This document shows, piece by piece, positions 10,473-20,780 of a stretch of DNA of 64,000 nt. Location: contig CP124756.1 in assembly GCA_029972225.1 (NCBI GenBank), positions 124,001 through 188,000 of the forward strand, given 5' to 3'. The DNA is from Candidatus Thiothrix putei. GTDB lineage: Bacteria > Pseudomonadota > Gammaproteobacteria > Thiotrichales > Thiotrichaceae. The translations under genes and the position numbers were made by a program. The notes below the pieces were generated by a model. The model saw nothing but the letters and a program-made list of their open reading frames with translations. It was not told the DNA's origin and did not search any database. Positions within the stretch are counted from its first letter, which is position 1; each line of letters begins with the position of its first letter.

Positions 10473-11941
10473 TGAAATTATTGTTTGTTGCGAGTGAAGC
10501 CTACCCCTTGGTAAAAACAGGTGGGTTGGGGGATGTTGCGTACAGTTTGCCGGTGGCCTTGCACAAAGCCGAGGTGGATGTGCGGCTGTTGTTACCCGGC
10601 TACCGCGATTTATTGCGCAAATTGCCTAGTGTGCGGATTCTGGGCTGGCTGGAATTGCAAGGTGCGGGGCAAATGCATACGGCACGGATTCTGGAAAGTC
10701 AGCATCCCGATTACCCGTTTCCGCTGTGGATTGTGGATTGCCCCGCGCTATTTGATCGCCCCGGCAACCCGTATTTGCAACCGAATGGCTACGACTGGGC
10801 GGATAATGCCGAACGTTACACCGTGTTTGCACGCGCAGCGGCGGAACTGGCACGGGATGCGCTGCAACTCGACTGGACGCCGGATGTGGTGCACGCACAC
10901 GACTGGCAAACGGGGCTAGTGCCTGCGTTTCTGGACATGTTGCCACAGCGCCCGCAGCGGGTGTTTACCATCCACAATCTGGCTTACGGCGGGCACTTTT
11001 CGCAAGCGGATTTCACCAGCTTACACTTGCCAAGCTATTGGTGGTCAGCGGAAGGGGTGGAATTCTACGGCGGTTTTTCGATGCTCAAAGCGGGAATTGT
11101 CTACTCCGACGCAGTAACGACGGTCAGCCCGACCTATGCGCGGGAAATCTGCACCCCAGCGTTTGGTTATGGCATGGATGGCTTGCTGTTATCACGGTAT
11201 TATAAGTTGCACGGCATCCTCAATGGTATTGACCCGGATGTGTGGAACCCTGCAACTGACCCTTACTTGCCAGCACATTACAGTGTCGAGCAGATTCAGC
11301 CGGGTAAGAGCCTCAATAAGGCTGCACTGCTGCAACGTTTTGGGGCGCATAATCCCGCTGAACACTTGGCTTTCCCATTGTTTGGCATGGTGAGCCGCTT
11401 GGTGGAGCAGAAAGGGGTGGATCTGGTCATTAATGCCATTCCTAGTTTGTTAGCCAGCACGGAGGCGCGTTTTGTGCTGATCGGTGCAGGGCATGGCTAT
11501 TTTGAGCAACGTCTGCTGGATTTGGCGGCACAGCACCCTGAACGTGTATTCGTGTTCATTGGTTATGATGAGCAATTGGCGCATTTGCTGGAAGCCGGTG
11601 CGGATATTTTCCTGATGCCGTCACGTTTTGAACCGTGTGGCTTAAATCAGATGTACAGTTTGCGTTATGGAACGCCACCGATTGTGTTGCATACCGGCGG
11701 TTTAGCCGATACGGTGGTGGACAGTTCGCCTAACCATATCGCGCAGGGTGTTGCGAATGGCTTTGTATTCCATGACCCGATTACCAGTGCGTTGAAAGGG
11801 ACGATTTTGCGGGCAATGGATTATTTCTATCAGCCCGCCGTCTGGCATCAATTACAAATAACCGGCATGAAACATGCATTCGGATGGGATAACAGCGCGG
11901 CAGAGTATCTGACGCTATACAACAAAGGAGCAACAGCATGA
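10472..11941 (+). CDS. glgA: glycogen synthase (ADP-glucose type, GT5)
   Basis: 489 residues. It extends alpha-1,4-glucan chains from ADP-glucose made by GlgC. The N-terminal KTGGLGDV motif (K15) binds the sugar nucleotide. [22 protein letters not shown] and the C-terminal Rossmann segment with [19 protein letters not shown] (retaining-glycosyltransferase Glu) are all present. A GTG two codons upstream is also in frame. ATG 10472, overlapping the glgB stop, gives the standard N-terminus. The 3' end overlaps glgP by ATGA. Confidence 0.97.
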   Translation: MKLLFVASEAYPLVKTGGLGDVAYSLPVALHKAEVDVRLLLPGYRDLLRKLPSVRILGWLELQGAGQMHTARILESQHPDYPFPLWIVDCPALFDRPGNPYLQPNGYDWADNAERYTVFARAAAELARDALQLDWTPDVVHAHDWQTGLVPAFLDMLPQRPQRVFTIHNLAYGGHFSQADFTSLHLPSYWWSAEGVEFYGGFSMLKAGIVYSDAVTTVSPTYAREICTPAFGYGMDGLLLSRYYKLHGILNGIDPDVWNPATDPYLPAHYSVEQIQPGKSLNKAALLQRFGAHNPAEHLAFPLFGMVSRLVEQKGVDLVINAIPSLLASTEARFVLIGAGHGYFEQRLLDLAAQHPERVFVFIGYDEQLAHLLEAGADIFLMPSRFEPCGLNQMYSLRYGTPPIVLHTGGLADTVVDSSPNHIAQGVANGFVFHDPITSALKGTILRAMDYFYQPAVWHQLQITGMKHAFGWDNSAAEYLTLYNKGATA

Positions 11942-14439
11942 CAGAGCATTTTTCCGACCATATCCCTTACGTCGCGATACCACTAGACCCGTTAGCCAAT
12001 GATGCAGAAACCCTCGGTGATGATTTTCAGCGTTACCTTTCTTACCACTTAGGGCGGTTTCAGGGGTGTAGACCCGTTTACTTGTATCAAGCCTTAGCTT
12101 ACACCTTGCGTGACCGCTTGATGGTGGATTGGCGTGGGACATGGGGTGAATATTTGCAACCCGGTAAGCGGCGTGCTTACTACATGTCGCTGGAGTTCCT
12201 GATTGGGCGTTCTCTCGGCAATAATTTGCTGAACCTCGATATTTGCGAACCGACAAAAACAGCTTTGTTGAATTACTGCACTGATTTAGAAGAGGTTGCC
12301 TCACAAGAACCTGATGCGGGGTTGGGGAATGGTGGCTTGGGTCGACTCGCTGCGTGTTTCATGGACAGTTGTGCAACCTTGCGTTTGCCAGTGCTGGGCT
12401 ACGGTATTCGTTACGAATACGGCATGTTCCGCCAACACATTGAAAACGGCTATCAAATCGAAAATCCTGATCATTGGTTACGCGATCCGAACCCGTGGGA
12501 GGTGGAACGCGCCGAGTACAGCCAACGGGTACAGTTTGGTGGACATACCGAACATTTCCTGGATCATAGAGGCAGGCAGCGCGTGCGGTGGGTTGGCACC
12601 AATGATGTGTTGGCAGTACCGTTTGATATGCCCATTTCCGGCTACAAGAATGATACCGTGAATACCTTACGCTTGTGGAAAGCGACTGCGACGGATGAGT
12701 TCAATCTTGACGAATTTAATGCAGGCAGTTACACCGAAGCGGTCGAAGCAAAAAACCACGCCGAACACATTTCGATGGTGCTGTACCCCAATGACAGCAG
12801 CGAAAACGGCAAGGAATTGCGCTTGCGCCAGCAATATTTCCTGGCTTCTGCCAGCTTGAAAGATGCGATCCGCTTGTGGGAGCGTCAAGGCAATCACGAT
12901 TACAGCAAGTTTGCGGCGGAACATGTGTTCCAGATGAACGATACGCACCCGACCATTGCAGTGGCGGAATTGATGCGACTCTTGATGGATGAAAAGGGTC
13001 TAGGTTGGGAAGAGGCATGGGCGATCACCTCCAACTGCATGGCTTACACCAACCACACCCTGCTGCCGGAAGCGTTGGAACGTTGGGCAGTGCACCTGTT
13101 TGCCAAATTGTTGCCACGCTTGCTGGAAATTATTTACGAAATTAATGCGCGTTTCTTGCGTGAAGTGTCGATGAAGTGGCCGGGTGATACGGAGCGTTTG
13201 CGGCGTATGTCCATTATTGAGGAAGGCTCAAGACAGCAAGTGCGCATGGCTTGGTTAGCAATTGTCGGTAGCTTCTCGGTCAATGGGGTCGCAGCGTTGC
13301 ATTCGCAGTTGCTGGTGGACGGTTTGTTCCACGATTTCTATGAACTCTGGCCAGAAAAATTCAACAATAAAACCAATGGGGTAACGCCGCGCCGCTGGGT
13401 AGCGCACGCTAACCCCGGCATGACGGCGCTGATCAGTGAGCATATTGGCGACAGTTGGGTGCGTGATTTGAGCCAGTTGGCGAAACTCAAGCCATTGGCT
13501 GAGCCTGAACATTCTGCCTTCCATGCGCGTTGGCGCGAGGTGAAATATGCGAATAAACAACGCTTAGCGGCGTTGGTGAAAAAGGAATGCGGCGTCGATT
13601 TCAACCCCCATGCCTTGTTCGATGTGCAGGTGAAACGCATCCACGAGTACAAGCGTCAATTGCTCAATCTGTTGCACGTTGTGCATCTCTACCGGCGCAT
13701 CAAACTGGGTAAGCTGGCTCACTGGGCTGACCGTTGCGTACTGATCGGGGGCAAGGCAGCGCCCGGTTACGCGATGGCAAAGCGCATTATCAAGCTGATC
13801 AACAGCGTAGCCGAAGTGGTGAATACTGACCCGGATGTGGACGGCAGGCTGAAGGTGGCCTTCATCCCCAATTACCGAGTTTCCAGTATGGAAGTGATCG
13901 CCCCTGCTGCAAACTTATCGGAGCAGATTTCGACGGCGGGTAAGGAAGCCTCTGGTACTGGCAATATGAAGTTCATGATGAACGGTGCGTTGACCATTGG
14001 CACGTATGACGGGGCGAACATTGAAATCCTGGAAGCGGTGGGTGAGTCTAACTTCTTCTTATTTGGTTTACGTGCTGATGACGTTGATGAGTTACGCCAT
14101 TGCTACCGCCCTTGGCATTACGTCGAACACGATGAGGATTTGCGCGGTGTGATTGAGCTGATTCGTTGCGGTCATTTCAATATGACGGAGCCGGGTATTT
14201 TCGACATGGTGCTGGATGCCATCCTCAGCCCGCACGACCCGTGGATGACCTTGGCGGATTTCCGCAGCTACGTGAATGCACAGGAACAAGTGTCAATCGC
14301 ATGGCAGGATCAGGAACACTGGACGCGCATGAGTATCCTCAATACGGCGAGCAGCGGATTTTTCTCCACTGACCGCACGATGGAAGAGTATAACCGCGAT
14401 ATTTGGAAACTAACGCCGGAGAATCGCAACGGGGATTAG
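11938..14439 (+). CDS. glgP: glycogen/starch/alpha-glucan phosphorylase (GT35)
   Basis: 833 residues, full length. It releases glucose-1-phosphate from alpha-glucan ends using phosphate and pyridoxal phosphate. The PLP lysine lies in [20 protein letters not shown] (K678), followed by DGANIEI. The N-terminal [17 protein letters not shown] and [16 protein letters not shown] elements are typical. An AAAGGAG ribosome-binding site lies seven bases before the ATG, which overlaps glgA by four bases. With glgC, glgA and glgB it completes synthesis plus breakdown in one transcription unit. Confidence 0.97.
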   Translation: MTEHFSDHIPYVAIPLDPLANDAETLGDDFQRYLSYHLGRFQGCRPVYLYQALAYTLRDRLMVDWRGTWGEYLQPGKRRAYYMSLEFLIGRSLGNNLLNLDICEPTKTALLNYCTDLEEVASQEPDAGLGNGGLGRLAACFMDSCATLRLPVLGYGIRYEYGMFRQHIENGYQIENPDHWLRDPNPWEVERAEYSQRVQFGGHTEHFLDHRGRQRVRWVGTNDVLAVPFDMPISGYKNDTVNTLRLWKATATDEFNLDEFNAGSYTEAVEAKNHAEHISMVLYPNDSSENGKELRLRQQYFLASASLKDAIRLWERQGNHDYSKFAAEHVFQMNDTHPTIAVAELMRLLMDEKGLGWEEAWAITSNCMAYTNHTLLPEALERWAVHLFAKLLPRLLEIIYEINARFLREVSMKWPGDTERLRRMSIIEEGSRQQVRMAWLAIVGSFSVNGVAALHSQLLVDGLFHDFYELWPEKFNNKTNGVTPRRWVAHANPGMTALISEHIGDSWVRDLSQLAKLKPLAEPEHSAFHARWREVKYANKQRLAALVKKECGVDFNPHALFDVQVKRIHEYKRQLLNLLHVVHLYRRIKLGKLAHWADRCVLIGGKAAPGYAMAKRIIKLINSVAEVVNTDPDVDGRLKVAFIPNYRVSSMEVIAPAANLSEQISTAGKEASGTGNMKFMMNGALTIGTYDGANIEILEAVGESNFFLFGLRADDVDELRHCYRPWHYVEHDEDLRGVIELIRCGHFNMTEPGIFDMVLDAILSPHDPWMTLADFRSYVNAQEQVSIAWQDQEHWTRMSILNTASSGFFSTDRTMEEYNRDIWKLTPENRNGD

Positions 14440-14466
14440 TGGCACTCCACTATCCGCGTATACGCT

Positions 14467-14501
14467 TTTGGGTGGTGGCGAAAGCTTCGTTACCACCCAA
14501 A
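14467..14501. terminator. hairpin between convergent glgP and mobAB-moeA
   Basis: A 10-bp perfect stem (TTTGGGTGGT / ACCACCCAAA) encloses a smaller CGAA/TTCG stem joined by G-T wobble positions. It sits between two convergent genes and overlaps the end of the minus-strand gene. Neither side carries a clear T tract, so it may be a shared transcription end or an mRNA-stabilising structure. Confidence 0.5.
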
Positions 14502-16859
14502 GAGCTGCACCTGTACCACATCCCCCGGCTGCACGTTTCCCCTTTCTTCCGGCAAGATAATGAAGCCATTGCCCCGACTCATGGAACTCAGTGCGCCTGA
14601 GCCTTGATAACCTGTTTTATCCACCACGAGTCTGCCACCTTCCTGTCGCACAAAACCGTGTTGGAATTCGGTGCGCCCCGGCTGTTTTTTCAGACTGCTT
14701 AAACACACAGCATCGAGCAACAACGGTTCGTTCGCGGTTGCGCCTGCCATTTTCAGCAATGCGGGTTGGACAAATTGTAAAAATGTCACCATCACGGCGA
14801 CGGGATTGCCCGGCAAGCCAAAAAATTGCGCCTTGCCCACAGTGCCAAATGCCAGTGGTCGCCCCGGTTTGATGGCAATTTTCCAGAAATGGATTTGCCC
14901 CAGTTTTGCCAATATGCCTTTGATATGATCCGCTTCCCCAACCGATACGCCACCGGAGGTTAGCACCACGTCAGCGATGTCAGAGGCTTGCAGCAAGGTC
15001 GCCTCCAGCGTGGCGGGGTCATCGCGTACTACGCCCATGTCGAAAATGTCGACGTTAAGTTGCTTCAACAGGCCGTACAGGGTGTAACGGTTGCTGTCGT
15101 AAACTTGCCCTGCTTCTAAGGTTTCGCCGAGCGAACGCAATTCATTGCCGGTGGAAAAGAAGGCGACGCGTAACGGGCGTGTCACGCTGACTTCGTTGAT
15201 GCCTAGTGATGCCAATACGCCCAAATCGGCAGGCGTTATGCGTCGGCCTGCGGGCAACACGCTGCTGCCGTGGGCAATGTCTTCACCGGCAAGGCGCACG
15301 TTTTGCCTCGCCTGCTGCCCGGTGGCAATTCGCACGTAACCGTCTGCACCCGCTGTGACTTGCTCTTGCATCACCACCGTATCTGTGCCAGCAGGCATTG
15401 CCGCACCCGTCATAATGCGCACGCATTCGCCAGCGCCACATTCCCCCGCAAACGCGCCCCCTGCAAAGGCTTTGCCGATGACGCGGTATTCACGGGGGGA
15501 CTCGGTGGGTAAATCCACGCCGCGCAAGGCATAGCCATCCATGGCGGAATTGGTGTAATTCGGGACGTTGTGCGGGGAAATGACGGCTTCGGCTAACACT
15601 TGCCCTAGCGCATCGCGTAAGGGGCGTTTGAGGGCGGCAGTCAATGGTTGCACACGGTTGAGAATGCGGGTGCGGGCTTCGGTCATGGATAGGTGTTTGG
15701 GGAGGTGGGTTGCTGCTGGCGTTTTTTTCTGTTGCAACCACCCTACAATAAACGCCGCCAATGCTTGCGGTTGGTTCAGGTCAAACTTGGCAATGTGTGC
15801 GGGTACAGCCAACGACGGCTCGTCGGTTGCCAGCGCAATCACCGTTGGGTCGTCAGGGAACAGTAAGGGCTTGCCAAGGCTGGGGCGATGCACTTCAATT
15901 TTGGGGATAGCCGTATGCTTAAAACCTTCCACCAGCACCAAATCAGCGCAATCGGGGTTGATGAAACGTAGCACATCCGCCAGTTCCGGTTCACGCTGGG
16001 TTTTGCATTCCTGCATCATTGCCATGCGCTTGCGTGAAGCCAGCAATACCTGATCCGCACCGGCTTCACGGAAGCGGTAGGTGTCTTTGCCGGGGGTATC
16101 TAACTCAATGTGATGATGCCCGTGCTTAATCACCGTCAGGCGTAGCCCCGCCTGTTTCAAGAGTGGAATCAGGGCAGCAAGCAAGGTGGTTTTGCCCGAA
16201 CCGCTCCAAGCACTCACGCCGAGTACCCGCAATGGCAGGGGTGGTAAGGTTTGAGCTAACGCTTGTTGTTGTTCCGGTGTATTGATATTGCGGAACATCT
16301 CGCGGCAATCACTAAAGTCGGCCTGTGCGACACGGTGCTGGCTGTACCACAAATCCGTTTTGCGGTCGCCGCCTGCTAAGAAAGCTTGCAGGCTCGGCAA
16401 TAAGGTCACTGGGATCAGGGCGTGGATGGGTTGCAAGCGTTCGCCATCGTGTGCCACAGCGAGTTCTGCACCATCACGTTGCAGGGCTTGCCACAAGCGT
16501 GCCGCCATGTCGGGTGCAATGTGTGGTGCATCACACGGTACGGTGAGAATATACGGTGTGGTGGCGGCTTGCAGGGCGGCGGCAATGCCTGCTAAGGGGC
16601 CTAAGTATGCATTGCCAGTGGTATTTTGCGCATCGCTGATTACGGGGTAGCCATAGGTTTGATAACGGGCGTGGTTGCGATTGGCGTTGATCAGCAATGC
16701 ATCCGTTTGTGGTTGCAAAGCCTCTAGCAAGTGTTCGATCAGTGGGCGACCGTTAAAGACTAATAAGCCTTTGTCTTGCCCGCCCATGCGGCTGCCTTGT
16801 CCACCCGCGAGTACCACTCCGGTGGTACTCCTTTGGTCTGGTATCCTTTGCCCCGTCAT
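14490..16859 (-). CDS. MobA-MobB-MoeA three-domain molybdenum cofactor fusion protein
   Basis: 789 residues joining three normally separate enzymes. Residues about 10-195 are a MobA guanylyltransferase (VVLAGGQGSRMGGQDKGLL, then LTVPCDAP). Residues about 208-375 are a MobB GTP-binding adaptor (Walker A SAWSGSGKTT, then VIKHGHHH and LVLVEGFKH). Residues about 391-789 are a MoeA molybdotransferase (NYTNSAMDGYALRG, MTGAAMPAGTD, TSGGVSVGEADH, LPGNPVAVMV). Together they would insert molybdate into molybdopterin and attach GMP. A GTG six codons upstream (16877) is also in frame; I prefer ATG 16859, with GGGAG about 11 bases upstream. It is divergent from moaA across 40 bases, suggesting joint control. 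Confidence 0.92.
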   Translation of the reverse strand: MTGQRIPDQRSTTGVVLAGGQGSRMGGQDKGLLVFNGRPLIEHLLEALQPQTDALLINANRNHARYQTYGYPVISDAQNTTGNAYLGPLAGIAAALQAATTPYILTVPCDAPHIAPDMAARLWQALQRDGAELAVAHDGERLQPIHALIPVTLLPSLQAFLAGGDRKTDLWYSQHRVAQADFSDCREMFRNINTPEQQQALAQTLPPLPLRVLGVSAWSGSGKTTLLAALIPLLKQAGLRLTVIKHGHHHIELDTPGKDTYRFREAGADQVLLASRKRMAMMQECKTQREPELADVLRFINPDCADLVLVEGFKHTAIPKIEVHRPSLGKPLLFPDDPTVIALATDEPSLAVPAHIAKFDLNQPQALAAFIVGWLQQKKTPAATHLPKHLSMTEARTRILNRVQPLTAALKRPLRDALGQVLAEAVISPHNVPNYTNSAMDGYALRGVDLPTESPREYRVIGKAFAGGAFAGECGAGECVRIMTGAAMPAGTDTVVMQEQVTAGADGYVRIATGQQARQNVRLAGEDIAHGSSVLPAGRRITPADLGVLASLGINEVSVTRPLRVAFFSTGNELRSLGETLEAGQVYDSNRYTLYGLLKQLNVDIFDMGVVRDDPATLEATLLQASDIADVVLTSGGVSVGEADHIKGILAKLGQIHFWKIAIKPGRPLAFGTVGKAQFFGLPGNPVAVMVTFLQFVQPALLKMAGATANEPLLLDAVCLSSLKKQPGRTEFQHGFVRQEGGRLVVDKTGYQGSGALSSMSRGNGFIILPEERGNVQPGDVVQVQLFGW

Positions 16860-16899
16860 GCTTATTGCGACTCCCACGCCGAATTGGTAAAACAGTCAC

Positions 16900-17913
16900 A
16901 TGATAGCAAGCAACCCCAACTCAAACCTATTGATTGACCGCTTCGGGCGGCAAATTACTTATGTGCGCCTTTCCGTGACTGACCGTTGTGACCTGCGTTG
17001 TGTGTATTGCATGGCGGAAGACATGACCTTCGTACCGCGAGCGCAATTGCTGACATTGGAGGAAATGTTCCGACTGGGCAAAACCTTCGTCGCAATGGGC
17101 GTGGATAAACTGCGTATTACGGGTGGTGAACCGCTGGTGCGGCGCAATATCCTCAAACTGTTCCAGGATTTGGGGCAATTGGAGGGGTTGCGAGATTTGA
17201 CCCTGACCACCAATGGCACGCAATTGGTGCGCTACGCCAAAGAACTGAAAGCCGCAGGCGTGACCCGCATCAATATCAGCCTTGATACCCTCGACCCTGC
17301 CCGTTTCCACGCACTCACCCGGTTGGGAGACATCAATAAAGTGCTGGAGGGGATTGATGCGGCCTTAGCGGCAGGTTTCCAACGTATCAAACTCAATGCG
17401 GTGGTGCTGAAAAACCGTAATCACGACGAAGTGGCGGATTTGGTGAATTTTGCTCACGAGCGCGGCATGGATATGACCTTCATCGAGGAAATGCCGCTGG
17501 GGGTGATTGGTGAGCATGACCGTGCTGAAGCCTTTTATTCCAGCGACGAAATCTTGCGCGATTTGCGCACCACCATGCAGTTGGAGGAAATGGCGGAGAA
17601 GACTGGTGGGCCTGCACGTTATTTTCGACGTGATGGCGGTACGGCGCGGGTGGGTTTTATTTCACCGCACAGCCACAACTTCTGCGATACCTGCAATCGG
17701 GTGCGGGTCACGGCGGAAGGGCGCTTGTTGCTGTGTTTGGGGCAAGAGCATTCATTGGATTTACGCCGTGTGTTACGTGCTAATCCTACCGATGATTCAC
17801 GGGTACGGGAGGCATTGCTTCAGGCAATGGAGATTAAACCGCAAGGGCATGAATTCAATTTGCAAGCAGCACAGCCGATGATTTTTCGCCACATGAGTGC
17901 TACAGGCGGTTAA
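16900..17913 (+). CDS. moaA: GTP 3',8-cyclase (molybdenum cofactor biosynthesis)
   Basis: 337 residues of a radical SAM enzyme that starts molybdopterin synthesis from GTP together with MoaC. The N-terminal 4Fe-4S/SAM cluster motif CDLRCVYC is followed by LRITGGEPLVRRN. The second cluster is carried by FCDTCNRVRVTAEGRLLLC. The protein ends in the functionally important Gly-Gly tail (ATGG), so it is complete. It lies 40 bases from the divergent MobA-MobB-MoeA gene. The stop codon overlaps the end of the convergent Sel1-like gene by four bases. Confidence 0.97.
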   Translation: MIASNPNSNLLIDRFGRQITYVRLSVTDRCDLRCVYCMAEDMTFVPRAQLLTLEEMFRLGKTFVAMGVDKLRITGGEPLVRRNILKLFQDLGQLEGLRDLTLTTNGTQLVRYAKELKAAGVTRINISLDTLDPARFHALTRLGDINKVLEGIDAALAAGFQRIKLNAVVLKNRNHDEVADLVNFAHERGMDMTFIEEMPLGVIGEHDRAEAFYSSDEILRDLRTTMQLEEMAEKTGGPARYFRRDGGTARVGFISPHSHNFCDTCNRVRVTAEGRLLLCLGQEHSLDLRRVLRANPTDDSRVREALLQAMEIKPQGHEFNLQAAQPMIFRHMSATGG

Positions 17914-18425
17914 TGCTGCGTTTCCTGTTCCAACTGTTGTAACCATTGTTGGGCGGAATCACGCACGTCGCTGTCGTCGCTGTGAGCTGCTTGACGATAA
18001 TGCTTGGCTGCTTCCTGAAGGTTTTTTGCCACACCCCAGCCATGGTGATGCGCTTGCCCTAGCCATACTTCCGCACCTTTATCACCCGCTAGGCTTTCAG
18101 CTTGCAGAAATGCCAGACAGCTTGCCTGGCGAGGGGCATCACTGCTGCTTAAACTGTCCCGAATCGTGTCGCTGGATAACGTCACACCCGCAGACGTACA
18201 GGTCGCCGCTGGTTCAGTTGGCTTGGTAGGAGCAACTGTCGGAGCAGTCGTTGGGGTTGCCTCTGGCGTCGTTGCGATTACAACAGGTGCTGATGCTACC
18301 GTAGCGGTGTTAGTGGCAGGCTTATCGGCAAACAGGCCGAATGAAAACAGGTAACTGCCAATTAACAGCGTAAACAAGATCAGGATGATGACAATTTGTA
18401 CCATCCAGAAACGGTCAAGTTTCAT
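17910..18425 (-). CDS. membrane-anchored Sel1-repeat-like protein
   Basis: 171 residues. A single N-terminal transmembrane helix (about residues 9-31) is followed by an Ala/Thr/Pro-rich linker to about residue 80. A C-terminal helical region contains WLGQAHHHGWGVAKNLQEAAKHYRQAA, which resembles one Sel1/TPR-like repeat. The C-terminal part probably lies in the periplasm. The start overlaps the stop of the solute-binding gene in ATGA and has a strong AAGGAGACGCC leader, so the two are coupled. No specific function can be assigned; a structural or partner role in the envelope is a guess. Confidence 0.7.
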   Translation of the reverse strand: MKLDRFWMVQIVIILILFTLLIGSYLFSFGLFADKPATNTATVASAPVVIATTPEATPTTAPTVAPTKPTEPAATCTSAGVTLSSDTIRDSLSSSDAPRQASCLAFLQAESLAGDKGAEVWLGQAHHHGWGVAKNLQEAAKHYRQAAHSDDSDVRDSAQQWLQQLEQETQH

Positions 18426-19444
18426 GGCGTCTCCTTCGCCTTGGTGTCAGGCATAATTAATACATCACCCGTTTCCAATAAGTTAGGGTTAGGAATACGA
18501 TTCTTATTGAGTTCCCACAGGGTTTTCCATGCCGTCGTCGTACCCAGTTTGGCGGCGGCAATTTTACCGAGCGAATCACCCGGTTGGATGGTGTAAGTAT
18601 TACTGCCATCCGGTACTTCCTTGGAAATTTTGAAGGGCAAATAGCGTTTGATCAACTCAGCATACTCACTGGATTCCTTGATCTTCGCGAGAGCCGTATT
18701 GACAGCAGTACGCATTTCATCATTGCCCTGTTTGATGCCAATGGCGTAGGTGCTTTCATTTAAGTTAAAGGCTGCAATCTGCAAGCTGCTGCTAAACGGC
18801 TTGATTTCTTCAACCGTAAAGGGGTAATCGTAAATGATCGCATCAACATCGCGTTTTTCCAGATGACGAAACCAGCCGACACCTTCGTAAGTCACTAGCG
18901 CTTTTTTGTCGGGGATGTTGTCGTTGATCCACTTGATAACAGCGGGATCCTCGTAAGCCCCAATGGTTTTACCGCGTAGCTGCTTGATGTTTTTGATGGT
19001 GCTGCCACGCGGCACAATCAGGCATTGACCGAAATCCAGATAACTATCCGTCCAATCGACACCCTCAATGGAATGATCAGGGATGTAGCCGCCCATCACC
19101 ATGTCAGCCTTGCCTTCAACCGCCAGGCCAGGCAGCTTGGAATAATCATCTTCAACCGCTTTCACGGCTGGAATGCCCAGCTCTTTGGCAACCAGTAGCG
19201 CAAGGTGGTAATCGAAACCGTCTTCCTTGCCTTCTTCATTGAGCCAGTACATGGGTGGAAAATCCGGTTCCATCGCCACCCGTAACACCCCTGCTTGTTT
19301 AGCGGCAGCCAGTACATTCACCGGCTCGGCGGATTGTGTGGCTGCGGCAGACGCAGTTGGGGGTGAAGGTGGTGGCACCGCTGCTGCTAAATTGGTTGCC
19401 AGACAAAACAGGGCAACACCACAAGACCAAATAAGTTTTCGCAT
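18422..19444 (-). CDS. periplasmic solute-binding protein family 3 with C-terminal LysM domain
   Basis: 340 residues. A signal peptide (cleavage near residue 22) and a Pro/Ala-rich linker lead into an SBP_bac_3 fold at about 50-270, with VLRVAMEPDFPPMYW, ADMVMGGY, GKTIGAYEDPAV and DAIIYDYPFTV. A LysM domain follows at about 283-332 (YTIQPGDSLGKIAAAKLG ... GDVLIMP). The first domain should bind a small polar ligand and the LysM should hold it to peptidoglycan. No ABC permease or ATPase gene is adjacent, so a sensing or wall-associated role is as likely as transport. It is divergent from dprA, a position where many gammaproteobacteria carry a LysM gene (from memory). Confidence 0.82.
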   Translation of the reverse strand: MRKLIWSCGVALFCLATNLAAAVPPPSPPTASAAATQSAEPVNVLAAAKQAGVLRVAMEPDFPPMYWLNEEGKEDGFDYHLALLVAKELGIPAVKAVEDDYSKLPGLAVEGKADMVMGGYIPDHSIEGVDWTDSYLDFGQCLIVPRGSTIKNIKQLRGKTIGAYEDPAVIKWINDNIPDKKALVTYEGVGWFRHLEKRDVDAIIYDYPFTVEEIKPFSSSLQIAAFNLNESTYAIGIKQGNDEMRTAVNTALAKIKESSEYAELIKRYLPFKISKEVPDGSNTYTIQPGDSLGKIAAAKLGTTTAWKTLWELNKNRIPNPNLLETGDVLIMPDTKAKETP

Positions 19445-19619
19445 ACCACAATTCCATGCTGTTATTGTTGATTAACACGTTGGCACAGTATAGACGCAAT
19501 CAGGCGGTGCTTGGTCGTGACAAGATAAATGGTAGGTTACACAGATTAGCGGATTTGTTTGCATCGACATCATTCACGGGATGAAAATGCAAGGCTTGTC
19601 ATCACGGAACACCTTTTTC

Positions 19620-20780
19620 ATGCTCACTGATACAGAACTTCGCGCCCGCCTGCACTTCTGGCGTGCTAAAGGCATCGGCCCCGGTAGCCTGCGCCGCATC
19701 GTGGAATACTTTGGTGGTGCAGCAGAAGCGTTACAGGTGTCTGATACGGCTTTGCTAGAGGCTGGCTTGAAAAAAGAAGGGATTGCTGCCTACCGCGCCC
19801 AGCCGCGTGACGCTGCTGTTCCTGATTGGCGTTGGGTGGAAGCTTCTGATCAGCATCATATTTTAGTGCCGGAAGACAGCCGTTACCCGGCTCTGCTCAA
19901 GCGCATCCGCACGGCTCCGCCGGTATTGTTCGCATTGGGTAATGCTGGGTTACTGAATGACCCGCAGATTGGCATGGTAGGCAGCCGCAACCCAACCCAG
20001 GGCGGCAAAGAAAACGCCCGCGCGTTTGCGGCACATTTCGCTACCAATGGCCTTACCGTCACCAGCGGTCTGGCCGTTGGCATTGATGCACACAGCCACG
20101 AAGCCGCTTTGGAGGCTGGGGGCAATACCATTGCCGTGGTGGGGAATGGCCTCGATATTATCTACCCCTTACGCAACCGTAAACTAGCGGAGCGTATTGT
20201 CGCACAAGGTTGTATCGTGTCTGAATTTCCGATTGGTATTCCTGCACACCCCCAACATTTTCCGCGTCGTAACCGCATTATCAGCGGCATGAGTTTCGGG
20301 GTATTAATTGTGGAAGCCGCCTTGCAAAGTGGCACGCTCGTCACCGCCCGTCATGCGATGGAACAAGGGCGTGAAGTATTTGCCATTCCCGGCTCGATTC
20401 ACAATCCCTTGGCGCGTGGTTGCCACCATTTGATCCGTCAAGGTGCAAAATTAGTCGAAACCGCCAACGATATTCTGGAGGAAATTGCGCCACAATTAAA
20501 CGTTTGGTTACAACAAGATAAGGCGAATTCCACACCCCTAGGACAAGCGGCTCTAAACTTGTCTGCGCAATTACCTGACACCACTACCTTTGATCCCGAA
20601 TACCTGCAAGTACTTGATGCGTTGGGCTACGAACCACTACCGATAGACCAGATTATCCTGAATACAGGCTTGACCGCTGACGCAGTTTCATCCATTCTCC
20701 TTATGCTCGAACTGCATAACCTTGTAGCAGCGTGTGGTGGTGGTCACTACATGCGATTGGGGTCAGGAACTGGAATCTGA
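19620..20780 (+). CDS. dprA: DNA-processing protein DprA (Smf)
   Basis: 386 residues from ATG 19620; an alternative in-frame ATG at 19581 would add 13. DprA binds incoming single-stranded DNA and loads RecA during natural transformation. An N-terminal SAM-like helical region is followed by the Rossmann-like core, with IGMVGSRNPTQGGKENARAFA, TVTSGLAVGIDAHSHEAAL, GNGLDIIYPLRN and FPRRNRIISGMSFGVLIVEA. A C-terminal winged-helix region starts near residue 330. I chose 19620 because homologues begin just before the LRARLHFWRAKGIG segment and GGAAC lies upstream. The stop overlaps smg in TGATG. Confidence 0.93.
   Translation: MLTDTELRARLHFWRAKGIGPGSLRRIVEYFGGAAEALQVSDTALLEAGLKKEGIAAYRAQPRDAAVPDWRWVEASDQHHILVPEDSRYPALLKRIRTAPPVLFALGNAGLLNDPQIGMVGSRNPTQGGKENARAFAAHFATNGLTVTSGLAVGIDAHSHEAALEAGGNTIAVVGNGLDIIYPLRNRKLAERIVAQGCIVSEFPIGIPAHPQHFPRRNRIISGMSFGVLIVEAALQSGTLVTARHAMEQGREVFAIPGSIHNPLARGCHHLIRQGAKLVETANDILEEIAPQLNVWLQQDKANSTPLGQAALNLSAQLPDTTTFDPEYLQVLDALGYEPLPIDQIILNTGLTADAVSSILLMLELHNLVAACGGGHYMRLGSGTGI

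Noticed and set aside
16811-16828. Palindrome GTACCAC-N4-GTGGTAC near the start of the MobA domain gene
   Set aside because: It lies inside coding sequence for the conserved TTGVVLAGG segment and is explained by codons for that motif.
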